NCBI GenBank assembly: GCA_963920635.1
Contig: OY987298.1
Location: 3,286,001 to 3,350,000, forward strand
Direction of reading: 5' to 3'
Origin: Pseudeuparius sepicola
Lineage: Eukaryota > Arthropoda > Insecta > Coleoptera > Anthribidae
DNA length: 64,000 nucleotides
A model generated the notes under the pieces. It was not told the origin of the DNA. It saw only the letters and a list, made by a program, of their open reading frames with translations, and did no database searches. This document shows, in pieces, positions 1 to 11,887 of this stretch. A program made the position numbers and the translations under genes. How positions within the stretch are numbered: the stretch's first letter is position 1; each line of letters starts with the position of its first letter.

Positions 1-987
1 TGTCCAACCAGCTACTCCACTATCACAAGGAATGTTTTGTTTCCGTATTGTATATGCTGGTTGATTACAATGCCATAAGAAAGGAGAGTCTATATTATCT
101 TTAGTCTGAGATTGTTACGCTCTGTATCGTGAAAGGTAAAACCTTGAAATGGGTAAGGTTTCAATGATGAATGAATAGTATATTATACACCTAGGTTGAG
201 AAGTGATACATTATCTACCGAGCATATAATATGCGAGGTAAATAATGGCCTTCTCAACCGAAGTGTATATAGAATTTTTTTTACTACTAACATTGAAATA
301 TTTGCCATATTTTAGTAATTTCTCGCTTTTTTCAAATACTTCAAAATATCAAGTAGCCTGGGAGTTCAGTTGTCAAGCTGATAAAATGACACTAATTTTT
401 AAATGTCACATAGAAAAATTTTCATTATTTACCTAGGTATTTTTTTATTATCATTATTTACCTAGGTAGAGAAATATTACTTCTCATTAGAGGAAAGAGG
501 TAAATAATGGTGATTTCTCAGGTTAGTAGTAAAAAAAATAGTTTTATTGCCAAATATTTTAATTTCCCTATGCTCTAGTAGAGTAAGGTTTAGAGGTAGA
601 AAACATTCTACTTATGTCACATAACTTTATAGTACTAGAGAAAAGAAGAAAAAATACAAGTTTGTGTTGTAAATAATAGTGGGGTTTTGGTAAATCATAA
701 GCAGTTTTAATTGCATTTTTTAGTAGCTTAGTAAAACAAGGTTAAAATAATAATCTAAAATAAATATTATTCCTTAGACGTTCCATGATTTTATACTACT
801 AGAAACAAGGGAAAAGTATTAAAACAATTAAAAATAATAGCGCATAGAAAATAAATGATAATTAAATTACCAGTTATAATAACACAATTAAGTTGGCTCT
901 GGAGTGACAAGTTTCTTTGTAGTTAATGCGCTTTGATGACATTTGGGTATCGTAAGAAGCAGAGCTAATTAAGCATTTATTAATAAA
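1..987. other. AT-rich intergenic sequence, no gene seen
   Basis: No coding region or recognised element. Short inverted and direct motifs occur, such as CCTAGGTTGAGAAG near 190 facing CTTCTCAACC near 251, and ATTATTTACCTAGGTA twice around 425-470. This could be a decayed repeat, but I cannot define its ends. Confidence 0.5.
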
Positions 988-1278
988 ATGATATGCAACA
1001 CATACAATCTTTGTTCCTTTTGTACAGAATCTGAGCATATTCAAGTTTTTCATAAAAATGTGAAGTATTTAACGTATTTGGTGAGCGACTCTGCCTTAAA
1101 TCCTGAACAAGAAGATCTGTTTAAGAACATGAGCAACATTCTTCGTGAAATTATTCCATATTTCGCCCATAAATCCAGTGTGGAGAAGAACAAAATGGTG
1201 TCGAAGTATTATTTTTATTTAATGAAGCATAGAAATTTAGTGAAAAAATCAACGACTCGTTACTGTACTCGTCATTGA
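988..1278 (+). CDS. Unknown 96-residue ORF, possible exon or gene fragment
   Basis: I do not recognise this protein. It opens with a cysteine pair (CSFC at residues 9-12) and continues with a mixed charged, hydrophilic stretch (NPEQEDLFKNMSNILREI, residues 38-55) that reads more like real protein than most chance ORFs here. There is no signal peptide, membrane segment or known motif. The frame closes with TGA at 1276-1278, and the following 70 bp in another frame stay lysine- and glutamate-rich, so a decayed reading frame is possible. No splice sites were convincingly identified. It stands alone between AT-rich sequence and repeats. It could be chance. Confidence 0.25.
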   Translation: MICNTYNLCSFCTESEHIQVFHKNVKYLTYLVSDSALNPEQEDLFKNMSNILREIIPYFAHKSSVEKNKMVSKYYFYLMKHRNLVKKSTTRYCTRH

Positions 1279-1789
1279 GGAAAAAAGAGGTGGAAAAGGA
1301 ATTTCTAAAACATTTGAAAATTGTAACCGATATTGTCGATAAATAACATGTAGGTTATACATAGTTATGGGAGGGTGATTTCCGAAAAAATACACAAGTT
1401 GCCATGGCAACGTTAAGAAATGCTTGTGTTTTATTGGTTGTACCTTGTCGACATGAAATTTTCGATAAAATTTCCGGCACTTGTGATATTACACACGAAA
1501 ATGTCGCGAGATTGTCAGAAATTGCCCCTTTTTGTCGAGCCGTAGCGAACTTATTTCGACTCTGGGCTCGGAGGCTGGCGTCGTTAGACCATCCCCCGAG
1601 TCTTCAGGTGAGGTTCCGATGCTTCCGGCGCCCCCAAACAAGAAAACACATGCGATATCTAAGTGTGATTCTGGAGGAACTATAACCGGGAATCACCGGG
1701 TGTATAGTTGGTTGATGGTTGACTTTCTGTCTTTGTTTGTAGCATGTTTTTAGAGTAGTATGGAAATATTTAATCTTGGAGTCAAAATA
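1279..1789. other. Mixed sequence with a short dispersed-repeat piece
   Basis: The stretch 1453-1495 (core CGATAAAATTTCCGGCACTT) recurs at about 38895-38940 with a few changes, so it is part of a dispersed repeat. The GC-richer part 1540-1690 is open in more than one frame and shows no domain. Confidence 0.4.
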
Positions 1790-2450
1790 AAGGGCATTTT
1801 AACAATGGGGCACCACGTCTATAGGTTTTGACGTCATTGGTAAGTTTATTGGAAAACGTCACTTAATCGTCATTAAAAGCACAGAAATCGGCACATTATT
1901 GTACGAATTTTTCAATAAGTAGGCTTTGGCGAGATGTAAACATCAAACGTCAGACGCGGAGCCATCGCCCGTTAAAAGTGACCAAATATTCAAAACCCGG
2001 TCAATAAATCCCATTTAACTTTTCGTACACATTGCGAAATTGTTACCTGTAGCAGCACAATCTTTCAGTGTAAATATTTTAGTAGGTTTTAATATAAATC
2101 TAAATCTAAAAAATTTTTCATGGAGGCTGCACAACAGGCAGCAGTTTGCAGTTTCTGTTGGGAAGCGCCGTGGCTCGTCATACCTGACCTAGGTAGAGAG
2201 ATCGTCAAAGTCAAGCAAAGCCGCGCGCAGTCGGTTCATGGGCGGGTGATCCCTTATGATTATTTTGTTGACTAATAAAACATTTAAAAAAAATTAATAT
2301 GTACCTCTGGACTGACTCATGTGGTTTATTTGCCTCGGCCAGATGCCTCGGCAACTAAATACCACGTGAGTCATAAAAAACTGAACTTCAGTGCCTTGGT
2401 TCATAAATAACCATTATTTAAAGTACATTGTTTTCTATTTTGAGTCTTAC
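1790..2450. repeat. Dispersed repeat, copy 1 (partner 32945-33560)
   Basis: About 580 bp recur at 32975-33560 in the same order and orientation: GTCATTAAAAGCACAGAAAT, then GGCGAGATGTAAACATCAAA, then GCAACGCC-type GC-rich sequence, then a short inverted repeat around GTTTATTTGCCTCGGCCAGA. The inverted repeat (GACTCATGTGG ... CCACGTGAGTC) lies at 2312-2375. No coding domain is seen. It is probably a non-autonomous mobile element. Confidence 0.7.
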
Positions 2451-2504
2451 CTATCGAGTTAATTTTTTATTGATTTTTTTAAAAATACCCTGAAATAATA
2501 CAAA

Positions 2505-3190
2505 AAAAATCACTTTTTTTTTATTTAAAATGTGTGGGTCGAATCTTGCAATCTGAATTAGAACCACTTCCTAACATCCGATTGAGCTGAAATTTTGCAA
2601 AGTTAGAGACATCCCACTAAATTCAATATGGCCGCCGCTCCAAGATGGCGGATTACCTATTTGATACCCACCATGGGTATCAAATGAAAGGGCTAGACGG
2701 GTAGAAAACAATAAGGTGAATGACTTCATACGAAATCCAATATGGCGGCCGCCCCAAGATGGCGGACTAAATTTCTTTACCACCCTGCTGACATGGGAAT
2801 CAAATAGGTACTAAAAAGCACAAAAAAATGGAAAATAAAAAAAAACCTTTTTAAAAACAAGCTTTTATTTAAGCCATGTACTGAAACGAATAAAATAACT
2901 TTAGGTTTTCGTTAAGATAATTCAACTCCAAATTGCGACAAGTTTTTGCAAATTGAAAAGTTTGTCGCGCGAACTGTAAAGAAAAAATGCATACTTTGGC
3001 AAATAGGTACTTGCTTATCACTGTCCAATAAAATTAATTGGTACCTACTTTTATCAATATTTCTAGCTACAAGCTTTTCAATTTGCAAAAACTTGTCGCA
3101 ATTTGGAATTGAATTATCTTAACGAAAACCTAAACTTATTTTATTCGTTTTAGTACATGGCTTAAATAAAAGCTTGTACCTACATCTAAA
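2505..3190. mobile_element. Short Helitron-like non-autonomous copy with long 3' hairpin
   Basis: The order of parts matches 35350-36480: a GTGGGTCGAATCTTGCAA-type start, GATTGAGCTGAAATTTTG units each followed by CAAGATGGCGGA (2575-2765), then a palindrome opening with AAGCTTTTATTTAA. The palindrome arms are about 2862-2970 and 3060-3178, with GACAAGTTTTTGCAAATTGA in one arm and its complement in the other. The partner copy adjoins a Pif1-type helicase C-terminus, which is why I call this family Helitron-like. Ends are approximate. Confidence 0.55.
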
Positions 3191-3829
3191 ACGACATAAG
3201 AAATAAATACATGCTATTACTATACAAGACGATTTATTTTTTTCCTAAAAACAATTATTGTACTAATGTATATTATTTTATTTTTATTTTTCTGGTTCCA
3301 CTTTCAGCACCACTGAGAATCACCTAATTTCGTGAGCGCACATCAAGGCAAAAGTAATTCTGACTGGCAAACGTTAACGAGTCAGACTACGCCGGCAATA
3401 TAATACGGTATAATATTATCTTTAATTACACCTTCGTTAGTGCTATTTCAATTTAATTCGATTCCCCCAACCGACGTTAAGGCGTTTGCCAGCTTGACTG
3501 GCTCTATAATTCGATTATAATTATTCTATTACCGGCTCAATTTGCACTTTGAAAGGGTCAATTTGTTAGGAACTTCGTATAGAAAAGCGACACTTTGGAG
3601 GGCTATCAAAAGGTTGACAAGGAAAGAGAGAGGACGCCGAAATATAACAGCGCTCGCGGCCGTGTTACCGACTGACACAGCGCACGTCAGGCCAGTGGAG
3701 TAGCATGAAACGCGTTCTTAGCCAATATCACAAAAATTTTAAAAATGAAAAGGTAGGTAGCTAATTTTGACTTACATGCAATTTGAAATATTGTTATTTA
3801 TTTGTCCCAATGTCCCAAATGTAAAGCTA
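3191..3829. other. Single-copy-looking sequence, no gene seen
   Basis: No repeat partner and no domain found. The part 3300-3700 is richer in GC than its surroundings and contains GGCAAACGTTAACG at 3367 facing its near complement CGTTAAGGCGTTTGCC at 3475, a short inverted repeat. Confidence 0.4.
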
Positions 3830-4985
3830 TGGGTGAGTCGAAGTTAAACCGCCATACTCAAAATTTGAGTAGTATTTTTAAAAATAAATGGAGTTCTTCA
3901 TGTAACATTTTGTCCAAAAACGCTTCGTTTTCGACATACAGGGCGTCAAAGTTTTCTTTTAAAAAGAGAAAAAATTAGTATTTTCGGTTCCATTTATGCT
4001 ATCGAGTTGAAAATTGGTACTTTTATGTTTTCTGGGACGGCGATTATGAATTTTCTATCAACTTTCTTCTAGCCGCTAGAGGGCGTTGGCTACGTCGTTA
4101 CTTTCGAACAAAAGTGTTTTAAACTTTTTTGTCGTTGAAAAATCTGCATTTTTAACAAAAAATGTCTCTTGCAAAAATACGAAAACCTTAACCGTTTTCA
4201 TGAAAAACGCAATTTTGTGTCGCGGTGCGCGTGAATTCGAAAAAATTAAAATTTCGTAGTAGGCTGAGAAATGGGATATATTCATTTGGAATTCTTTATT
4301 TACAGTAGGTATTGTCCTAAATTAACAATTTTTGTGAAATTAGTAATAAAAAGAACTTTAACCAAGACAACTTTATTAGCAAAAACAGAGAAAAAGCGCT
4401 TCAACGTTTAGTAGGCTTTGAAAACAATTGTGGGTTACTAATTTCACAAAAATTGTTAATTTAGGACAATACCTACTGTAAATAAAGGATTCCAAATGAA
4501 TAAATCCAATTTCTCAGCCTACTACGAAATTTTAATTTTTTCGAATTCACGCGCACCGCGACACAAAATTGCGTTTTTCATGAAAACGGTTAAGGTTTTC
4601 GTATTTTTACAAGAAAAATTTTTTGTTCAAAATCGAATGTAATTTAATATTCCGCTGTCTAAAATGCAGATTTTTCAACGACAAAAAAGTTTAAAACACT
4701 TTTGTTCGAAAGTAACGACGTAGCCAACGCCCTCTAGCGGCTAGAAGAAAGTTGATAGAAAATTCATAATCGCCGTCCCAGAAAACATAAAAGTACCAAT
4801 TTTCAACTCGATAGCATAAATGGAACCGAAAATACTATTTTTATTCTGTTTTTAAAAGAAAACTTTGACGCCCTGTATGTCGAAAACGAAGCGTTTTTGG
4901 ACAAAATGTTATATGAAGAAACCCATTTATTTTTAAAAATACTACTCAAATTTTGAGTATGGCGGTTTAACTTCGACTCACCCTG
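3830..4985. mobile_element. Fold-back MITE, about 1.16 kb, CAGGGTGAGTCG termini
   Basis: Two arms of roughly 520-550 bp (about 3830-4350 and 4436-4985) are reverse complements, separated by a short loop. The right end reads CTTCGACTCACCCTG followed by TA. The left end has a damaged GGGTGAGTCG after TA. Both arms carry CATACTCAAAATTTGAG and CGCTTCGTTTTCGACATACA or its complement. Short ORFs in the arms are mirrored and not genes. A half copy lies at 17322-17897. Confidence 0.85.
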
Positions 4986-5478
4986 TAATCAAGCGCTGAA
5001 ATATATTTATTTGCCGAGATTCCGAATAATCAAAATAAAATAAATAATGCATGCCCATTATTAACCAGCCCATATTTTATGAAACTATCATAATCCATTG
5101 ATTAATTTTCGATAAAAACTATGTTAAAAAGTAATTATATTGGTCCTATTTACAAACAAACAATGCACTTTATCATAATAAAAAGTAGAACGAATTTGAA
5201 GAAGTTATATTGAGAAAAAAACAATGTTTTTAGGGCATCTTTCAAAGGTAGCTTGTTAAATATTTACCTGTGAAACGAAATCCCGGGCTCTTGCTTTTCA
5301 CTTCTGCTTTTGCAACCAAACGCCGAACAATTCACCATCGTACGAGTATAGGTATTTTCCCCTTAATCGCTGTTACTTTTAATTCACAAATTCACGAAAT
5401 TAACTCACAACGAACTCGCTTTGTCTGCCACATATAAAATGGCCGCCGCGCGCAGTTCTAAACATCGTAACAAAATAT
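4986..5478. other. AT-rich spacer, no gene seen
   Basis: No domain, RNA gene or repeat partner recognised, apart from a GC-richer patch near 5440-5460. Confidence 0.4.
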
Positions 5479-5640
5479 ACAGGGTGATTCAGTCATGATG
5501 TAGAAAATTTTAACTACAGGTAGAAAAAAATAGTTTAATATGAATCCGAAATAAAAAAAATGAAAAATATTTTTCGAATTGCATTAAAACACCTTTTTAA
5601 CGGCGCATTCCTAGTCAGCTGGTAAGCTCGCGCGTCAAGA
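5479..5640. mobile_element. Single CAGGGTG-type MITE end
   Basis: TACAGGGTGATTCAGTCATG at about 5478 looks like one terminus of a TA-target MITE. A related degenerate sequence occurs at 21410-21480 (GATCCAGTCATGATGTAATT). I see no matching opposite terminus next to it, so it is probably a truncated copy running into the duplicated block that follows. Confidence 0.45.
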
Positions 5641-6158
5641 CTTGTGCGCAGTTGCGATTTGCAAAACAGATCGTAAATTTACTTGTTTTTTACTTGTTCA
5701 CATAAATTATTTCAAAAATATAGAAATTCTAAAAGGTCGATATTTTTATGTGGTTTCTAAATCTTCAGGGAAACATTTTTCTGTTCTGGCGATAAATACA
5801 GCATGGTCTAACTTAATTTATTACCTTTCGACTCGCCTTTTGATTTTCTAATGTAAACCGTTTTCTTCTTTTGTAAAAAATATCATTATAATGCCCCCCA
5901 ATGTGCGCAGTTGCGATTTGCAAAACAGATCGTAAATTTACTTGTTTTTTACTTGTTCACATAAATTATTTCAAAAATATAGAAATTCTAAAAGGTCGAT
6001 ATTTTTATGTGGTTTCTAAATCTTCAGGGAAACATTTTTCTGTTGTGGCGATAAATACAGCATGGTCTAACTTAATTTATTACCTTTCGACTCGCCTTTT
6101 GATTTTCTAATGTAAACCGTTTTCTTCTTTTGTAAAAAATATCATTATAATGCCCAAA
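5641..6158. repeat. Near-perfect tandem duplication, 2 x 259 bp
   Basis: The block starting TGTGCGCAGTTGCGATTTGC at 5642 is repeated in full from 5901. I see one internal difference (TCTGGCG against TGTGGCG) plus junction differences. Each copy holds the same 69-residue ORF, which has no known domain. A diverged relative lies at 45310-45510 (CGTAAATTTGCTTTG ... GATGCATGGTCTAATTTAGT). The near-identity indicates a recent duplication, or an assembly artefact. Confidence 0.9.
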
Positions 6159-7125
6159 AATATATTGAGAATTAACACTGTGAACAAAATGCCACCAGTA
6201 TCTTGACCATCATTTTGTTCGTCAGCGTCAGATCTTAGCATCTCCTAGCCGGTAGGTATAAGAAATCTTTTGTGATACAGTAATAAGCCCACTAGCGTAT
6301 AATAAAACTGCCAATTTATGATGGGATGCCTACTTCCTTAAGATTGTAGCAATTTTCTCGTGCCGCTGGCGGGTTCTACCTGCGCTGTCGCCTGGGAGCA
6401 TGAGCATGGCGAGGATGGTATCTAAGAATCTGGCGGTAGCAGCGGTTCACAGCGTCGATCCACGGAAAGAGTATACATACCTTTCTTGTTTATTTCCCGG
6501 TGCCAAGATACAAAAATACCCGTCGTACGGACGTCCCGCAAAAACGAAACGGCGTAAAATCCGACAGAAACACCCAAAAGAATGCCCGCGTGGCTCGGAC
6601 ACCGAGAAACATCTCCAGATAAACACGGAGGACATAAATCGGCGATCGAGGGGCGGCCCGTCGAGTCCGGTATACGCCCGGAGTTCGACCCGGAGGATAT
6701 TTATCGGCGACGGGCCGCATTTCCGCGGATACGTCGCGTTTTTCCCGACGGTCCTGGACCGGACAAACCGGCGGAAGCGACAAGAGAGGCTGTTTATAGT
6801 CGGGAGTTGTTTGTCGCTGCGTCGGGAACAGAGAACTTTTCGATTGGGATATGCGGAGTTTTCTTTATCTAACGTCACAAACACCGAGCTTCCGAAGCTC
6901 AGAGATAAGAAACGTAGGGAAGCACGACAGACACAATGTGTTAAAACGGAGAATATGTACAGGGTCATACGGACAACAGTATACCATGAAGGAAACAATT
7001 CCAATATACTAACAACTGTTTAACAAATTTAATAAGTAGCAACATTTGCAACATTTTAACGTGTTCCCAATCTCCAAGGTTTTTTTTAATGTTGCCTTGC
7101 ATTTTTGAACTGCGTTAGGTACTGT
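6159..7125. other. GC-rich island, not convincingly coding
   Basis: About 6360-7010 is clearly GC-richer than its surroundings and open in several frames on both strands, including a 207-residue plus frame (6400-7023) and a 185-residue minus frame. Neither shows a domain, and the composition alone (many CGG and GAC runs, few stops) explains the openness. I treat it as a CpG-rich single-copy island, possibly regulatory or the GC core of an old element. Confidence 0.45.
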
Positions 7126-8115
7126 CAGAGGCGGATCCAGGCAAATCTAAACGGGGGGGCCAGGGTAAGGGAAATTTTTAGAATATAATATGTATTTTTG
7201 TGATATGTACTTCTATAGAAAAAGAAAACAAAAACAGAAAAATGTTTACCCAAACAAAATAAAAAACAAACTTAAATAATAAACATAACAAAAAAAATCA
7301 CAAAAATAAACAATAATTCTTTAGATTTATAAAATAATGACTTAACACCAAATAAAATCCTATTTTCTCTATTCTGATCTTTTCTTCATTTATGGGTACC
7401 TTGCGGTGTATATTTAATAGGGGTAAATTACTTAGTCTGCCTTGGACTATATTGGTACGTTTAAATTATTTTAAGTGAAGAAAAATTTATTTCCGCCGAT
7501 GAATTGCTTATCGAGAAACTGGCAAGAATGCTCAAAAATTTCCTTGCCGTTGTCGCGATGCGACTTCGTACTGGTGTTATTGAGAAACTGAGGAAAATAT
7601 ACTAAAAACGCTCTTTAATAATTGTACACTAGATTGTGACTGGTAAATATTTCATGTCCCTAGAATTCCCTAAAAGGCGGCCATATTGATAGGTGGCAGA
7701 GGATAGGGCCGTAATCAACAGAATTTACATTTTGCAACGCAAGAATCCTAAATTTAAATAGATAGAAATTAACATTGAACTCTGTTCTTTGAAGCATAGA
7801 AAAAGGCTTTAGTTATAGTTTCTGTGTTTGAAGTTAGGTTAGAGCCACAGACACAGAGATCGAATATCAAGGTTAAAATTAGGAATCTGTCACAAGTTCT
7901 GACATTTCTGCCGGACAAGCTAAATACGTCCCTGTATAGGCGCCCAAAACATTTCTTCCAACGTTGTATTACCAAATTAAGAAATGTCATTTCTAGTGTA
8001 CAATTAAAGAGCGTTTTTGGGTTACCTAATAATATACTCCGGTTGTAATAATGGTTGTAGAAAAAGAGGGGGCGACTGCCCCCCCCCCCCCGCCCCCCCC
8101 CTGTATCCGCCACTG
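7126..8115. mobile_element. hAT-type non-autonomous element, CAGAGGCGGATCCAGG ends
   Basis: The left end CAGAGGCGGATCCAGG and the right end CCTGTATCCGCCACTG are near-complementary. Flanks GGTACTGT (7118-7125) and ATTACTGT (8116-8123) match at 6 of 8 positions, fitting an old 8-bp hAT target duplication. A G tract follows the left end and a long C tract (8082-8101) precedes the right end, a layout shared with the elements at 26504 and 47194. No transposase is recognisable inside. Confidence 0.75.
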
Positions 8116-9124
8116 ATTACTGTCAATTTGTTTTACATTTTTTATATGAAATCCTGCGTTGCATAGTAGTTTAACCCCATTGCCACATCTTCGACACTTC
8201 TCGGCTTCCTTACCTGTTGTCAAATAGCAATAGCTATACAGGGTGTCCTAGAATATGGGCTTGGTTTCGCTACCAAGCGAATATCGATGTGATCGGAGTA
8301 CACTGTTATCGCAGATACTGTTATAACTAGAAATATTTAAATATTTCTAATTTTAAAAATTGTATTGTATCATCTAATCGAATTATATTTATACAATGAA
8401 TGTCTATGGGACATTTAAAGTCACCTCCATATATTTTTCGTATGGAAGACGTGTAAAATTTTGGAAATCTCCGCCTACTGTTAGTAATTCAGTCAAAACG
8501 TGGTCTGCTTAATAAAGGCGTTTGATAGGTTCCTTGCTGATAGGTTCTTTGGGAAAAGTTGCATCAGACTGGTTTTTGAGCCGAGCATTTATCTAAAGAA
8601 ATACGGAATATATCGAATATCCGGACACACTTTATAAACTTGTCGTTGTTGTTGTTTCTCAACGTCTTTGTATAAAGTTTCGATATCTTCCAATATTCAC
8701 AAATGAAAATTTCTTTTGGCTAGACAACTACTTTTCGTGATTTGGCTATACACAGAGTGTCGTTGTGGCATGTCATTTCCACCGAGTAATGTAAATAAAT
8801 TAAGACAATTATAAAATTCGACCTTCCGATTCGGCAGTAAGCCGAGAATCCGCAAATAAAAAACGGGCCAACCCGGTGAGACAGTTTGGTCGAATCCCTT
8901 AAGCCCGTTTATGGAAGGAAGCGCCCGGTCTCCAGGCGATCATCTGACCTCGGACAAAATTGGAACGCGGGGACAATTTTACTTGTTTCGTCCGTTTAAA
9001 TGAGACTAGAATGTTAGAGAACTCAAGCCTGATTCCTTACTAAATTCTACCACCTTAACACAAGTAGATATTAAAAAATAAAGTAAATGTCCCCATGTAG
9101 ACAAAATTGGACGCCTCTAATATA
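8116..9124. repeat. Dispersed repeat (partner 31640-31850, inverted) and spacer
   Basis: 8270-8520 recurs in reverse complement at 31640-31850 (shared core GTCTATGGGACATTTAAAGT against its complement). A lone TACAGGGTGTCCTAG end lies at 8237. 8820-8995 is a small GC-rich patch with no repeat partner. No gene is seen. Confidence 0.55.
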
Positions 9125-10403
9125 CAGGGTATCCCAACGAAAACTTGACCCCCCCAAAAATTCGAAAACCGAACAATGTTTGAAAATTCGCCGAGACCCG
9201 TCGATTTTTGTTTTTGGGGGAGCTTTTTTGACAGTCAAGCCAACCCGATAATATGTTCATCCCCCTAATCCCTAGCAACCCCAACTTTAAAATTTCAAAT
9301 GGAACTACCCCCCTTGTGGCGCATCATTTTAAAGCCCTTTTTATTGCGAATACAGTGATGTATCGTGTTTATTATTCTGTTGAGATTTGACAGAATTATT
9401 GGCTAAAAACGAAAAGTTGACAATCTATTGTACACATTGTACACAAATGCCCGCCACTATTAAGTTTTTTTATCTACTACACACGACCAAATTACATAGT
9501 CTCGATCAGTTTACAAAGAAGTCGCAAATGAAAAAGCTAAAGCAAAACAAAAAAGTTCATACGAATTCAAACCTTATATCTTTTTAAAATATGTAACAAA
9601 AAGTCACTGCCACAAAGAAAGTTCCCGTTTTTTTGCTTCTTACCACGAAATCGTTAGTTTCAGCCTTCTATTGAAAGTGGAAACGTATTTTCGAAATGGT
9701 TTGTTTATTCTATCGCGGAAAGGGTAGAAATTGTTGCAATTTGTTATCGAAATCATGATTGCGCTAAAGCTACATCACGAATTGCAACAATTTCTAACCT
9801 TCCGTGATAGAATAAACCATTTCAAAAACACGTTTACACTTCCAATAGCAGGCTGAAACTAACGATTTCGCATAGTTACAAGAAAAAACGGGGACCTTTT
9901 TGTGACAGTGACTTTTTGTTACATATTTTAAAAAGATATAAGGTTTGAATTCGTATGAACTTTTTTGTTTTCCTTCAGCTTTTTCATTTGTGACTTTTTT
10001 GTAAACTGATCGACACGTCAATAAAAACTAGGTAATTTGGTCGTGTGTAGTAGATAAAAAACTTAATAGTGACGGGTATTTGTGTACAATGTGTACAATG
10101 AATTGTCAACTTTCCGTTTTTAGCCCATAATTCTGTCAAACCTCAACAGAATAACAAAAACGATACATCACTGTATTCGCAATAAAAAGGGCTTTAAAAT
10201 GATGCGCCACAAGGGGGGTAGTTCCATTTGAAATTTTAAAGTTGGGGTTGCTAGGGATTAGGGGGATGAACATATTATCGGGTTGGCTTGACTGTCAAAA
10301 AAGCTCCCCCCAAAAACAAAAATCGACGGGTCTCGGCGAATTTTCAAATATTGTTCGGTTTTCCAATTTTTGGGGGGGGTCAAGTTTTCGTTGGGATACC
10401 CTG
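9125..10403. mobile_element. Full-length fold-back MITE, 1279 bp, flanked by TA
   Basis: The element opens CAGGGTATCCCAACGAAAAC and closes GTTTTCGTTGGGATACCCTG. The arms (about 9125-9730 and 9790-10403) are reverse complements throughout; the centre is near 9760, where GAAATTGTTGCAA faces TTGCAACAATTTC. Flanking TA dinucleotides fit a Tc1/mariner-type insertion. ORFs in the arms, including the 119-residue frame at 10288, are accidental. The arms have diverged by scattered substitutions, so it is not the youngest insertion here. Confidence 0.9.
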
Positions 10404-10429
10404 TAGTATAAAGGAACTCACTTGGAACA

Positions 10430-10870
10430 GCATCAAAACGCTTGATGGGCGGCGTTTGCTTTTGTTTTGTTTAAATGCTCTAAAAAAGAATAAAGTAAAC
10501 TTCGAAATAATTCAAACCAAAGCAAACCAGTCAATTTGTTACGCACAAAACAACACCACACAAAAATCTATACACAAAACCAAAATCCGTATAATAAAGC
10601 GCAATTCTTATTTCCGTGCACGGCACTGGTTATACTGGCCTAACTAGCCCACGTCGACACCTTCTCCGTGGATCTCCGAAACGCCGACCAATCAAATCGC
10701 TACGCTCGCTTTCTTATCGGCCGCATAAAAACCTTTGAATTTTACACGGGTGATATTTTTGCTGATAAGTCTGGTATTTTTACCAGTAGCAGCAGTCTGT
10801 GTTCCAAATGAGTTTATTTATACTCTACCTTTTTATTGCAGACAGATGAAGGTCACAGACCGCCAGGACC
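10430..10870. repeat. Dispersed repeat copy (partner 49190-49620)
   Basis: TTTAAATGCTCTAAAAA, then CAACACCACACAAAAATC, then CGTGCACGGCACTGGTTATA, then CCGACCAATCAAATCGCTAC, then GATAAGTCTGGTATTTTTAC occur in the same order at 49208-49525. The first part resembles the hairpin of the Helitron-like elements (2862 and 36175). No protein domain is seen. Confidence 0.7.
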
Positions 10871-11340
10871 GTACCCGACCTTTTCTACCCTCCTGTCTGA
10901 TATAAGAAAACGCCGTCAGGCCGTAGGCCGAAAGGATTAGCTTCCATTAGAAAATTGGGTTTGCCCCAAATCCTGTCCCATGGAGATTACCGTGTATGCC
11001 TTTTTCGGTATACAAAGGCGGAATAAAATCAGCGGAATAGGTATAGGATCCCCGAGTCTACGGATTTGGCTGGAAAAAAGTTGTCTCAGAACGAAGAATG
11101 AATACGCAATAATAAAACATATTGGATGGCTCTGAATAGTAACCTGTGATGTGTAAAATAAAGATAAACGCGCAGAAGCAATGGGCTACTCACTAAAATA
11201 ATTATTGATTTGTCAACAGGGACGTTATTTGTAAAACCACATATCCACCTCAAAGCTAGCCAAGTCAATACAATAATGAATCGGAAATTAATCTTTCCTA
11301 AATAAATGATTGCTTACTGTTTCTGAAAAACCGGAAGATA
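10871..11340. other. Spacer, no gene seen
   Basis: Moderately GC-rich at 10900-11060, then AT-rich. No domain, RNA gene or clear repeat. Confidence 0.4.
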
Positions 11341-11632
11341 GTGACAGATTTTTGCGAGGCCAACGATAAAGACAGGCCACGAGCGTAGCCAAGGGGGGGG
11401 GGGTTTCGGGGGTTCAAACCCCCCCCCCCCCGAAATAAGCAAAATATTACCTAATATTATACCGAAAAAATACGAGGAGTGAAGAGGTAAATTTTTATTA
11501 CGTTTGAATATATGTAGTAATAGTAGCGCCTAGCGCCATCTTTTGACGAGAGGCAGACGCAGTTGCAGCCGAACTATTTTGTATTGTAGGGACACTTTGC
11601 GTTGTTTCTCGATTATTCGCCACGCCCCTAGG

Positions 11633-11699
11633 TCGAAATGAGCGGAACTTTGTGGAAGTTCGTGGAAGTTTCTGGACGGCTACTGGGCTGCTATATAAG
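11633..11699 (+). promoter_or_regulatory. Heat-shock-type promoter in hAT element, copy 1
   Basis: GAA modules start at 11635, 11645, 11655 and 11665, with a GAC at 11675, exactly one helical turn apart. A TATA box (TATATAAG) lies at 11692-11699, followed by an A-rich leader. Such a 10-bp GAA array fits a gap-type heat shock element, where HSF contacts every second pentamer. The function is inferred from layout only. Confidence 0.55.
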
Positions 11700-11887
11700 C
11701 GGCGCCGCGGCGCGTGACCGCGCTTACGGCAGTATTGTTCCATGCGAACTCGAAGCGAATAAAAGTGAAAAGTGGTGAACGAATAGTGAAGAGAATTAAG
11801 TGTACCGTGTAAGTGAGTAATTTTAGTGCACTGTTATTCGATGACCTTGTTAAGGATAGATACGTGAATCATTATTACTGTCGAAAA

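Noticed and set aside
6400..7023. 207-codon plus-strand ORF and overlapping 185-codon minus-strand ORF
   Set aside because: Both strands and several frames are open at once because of high GC content. No domain or splice structure supports either.
10288..10647. 119-codon ORF
   Set aside because: It crosses from the arm of a palindromic MITE into a dispersed repeat; the mirrored arm has equivalent frames.
11633..11680. Canonical alternating heat shock element (nGAAnnTTCn)
   Set aside because: TTC modules are shifted by one base, so only the gap-type GAA-every-10-bp reading holds; I kept the promoter call at moderate confidence.
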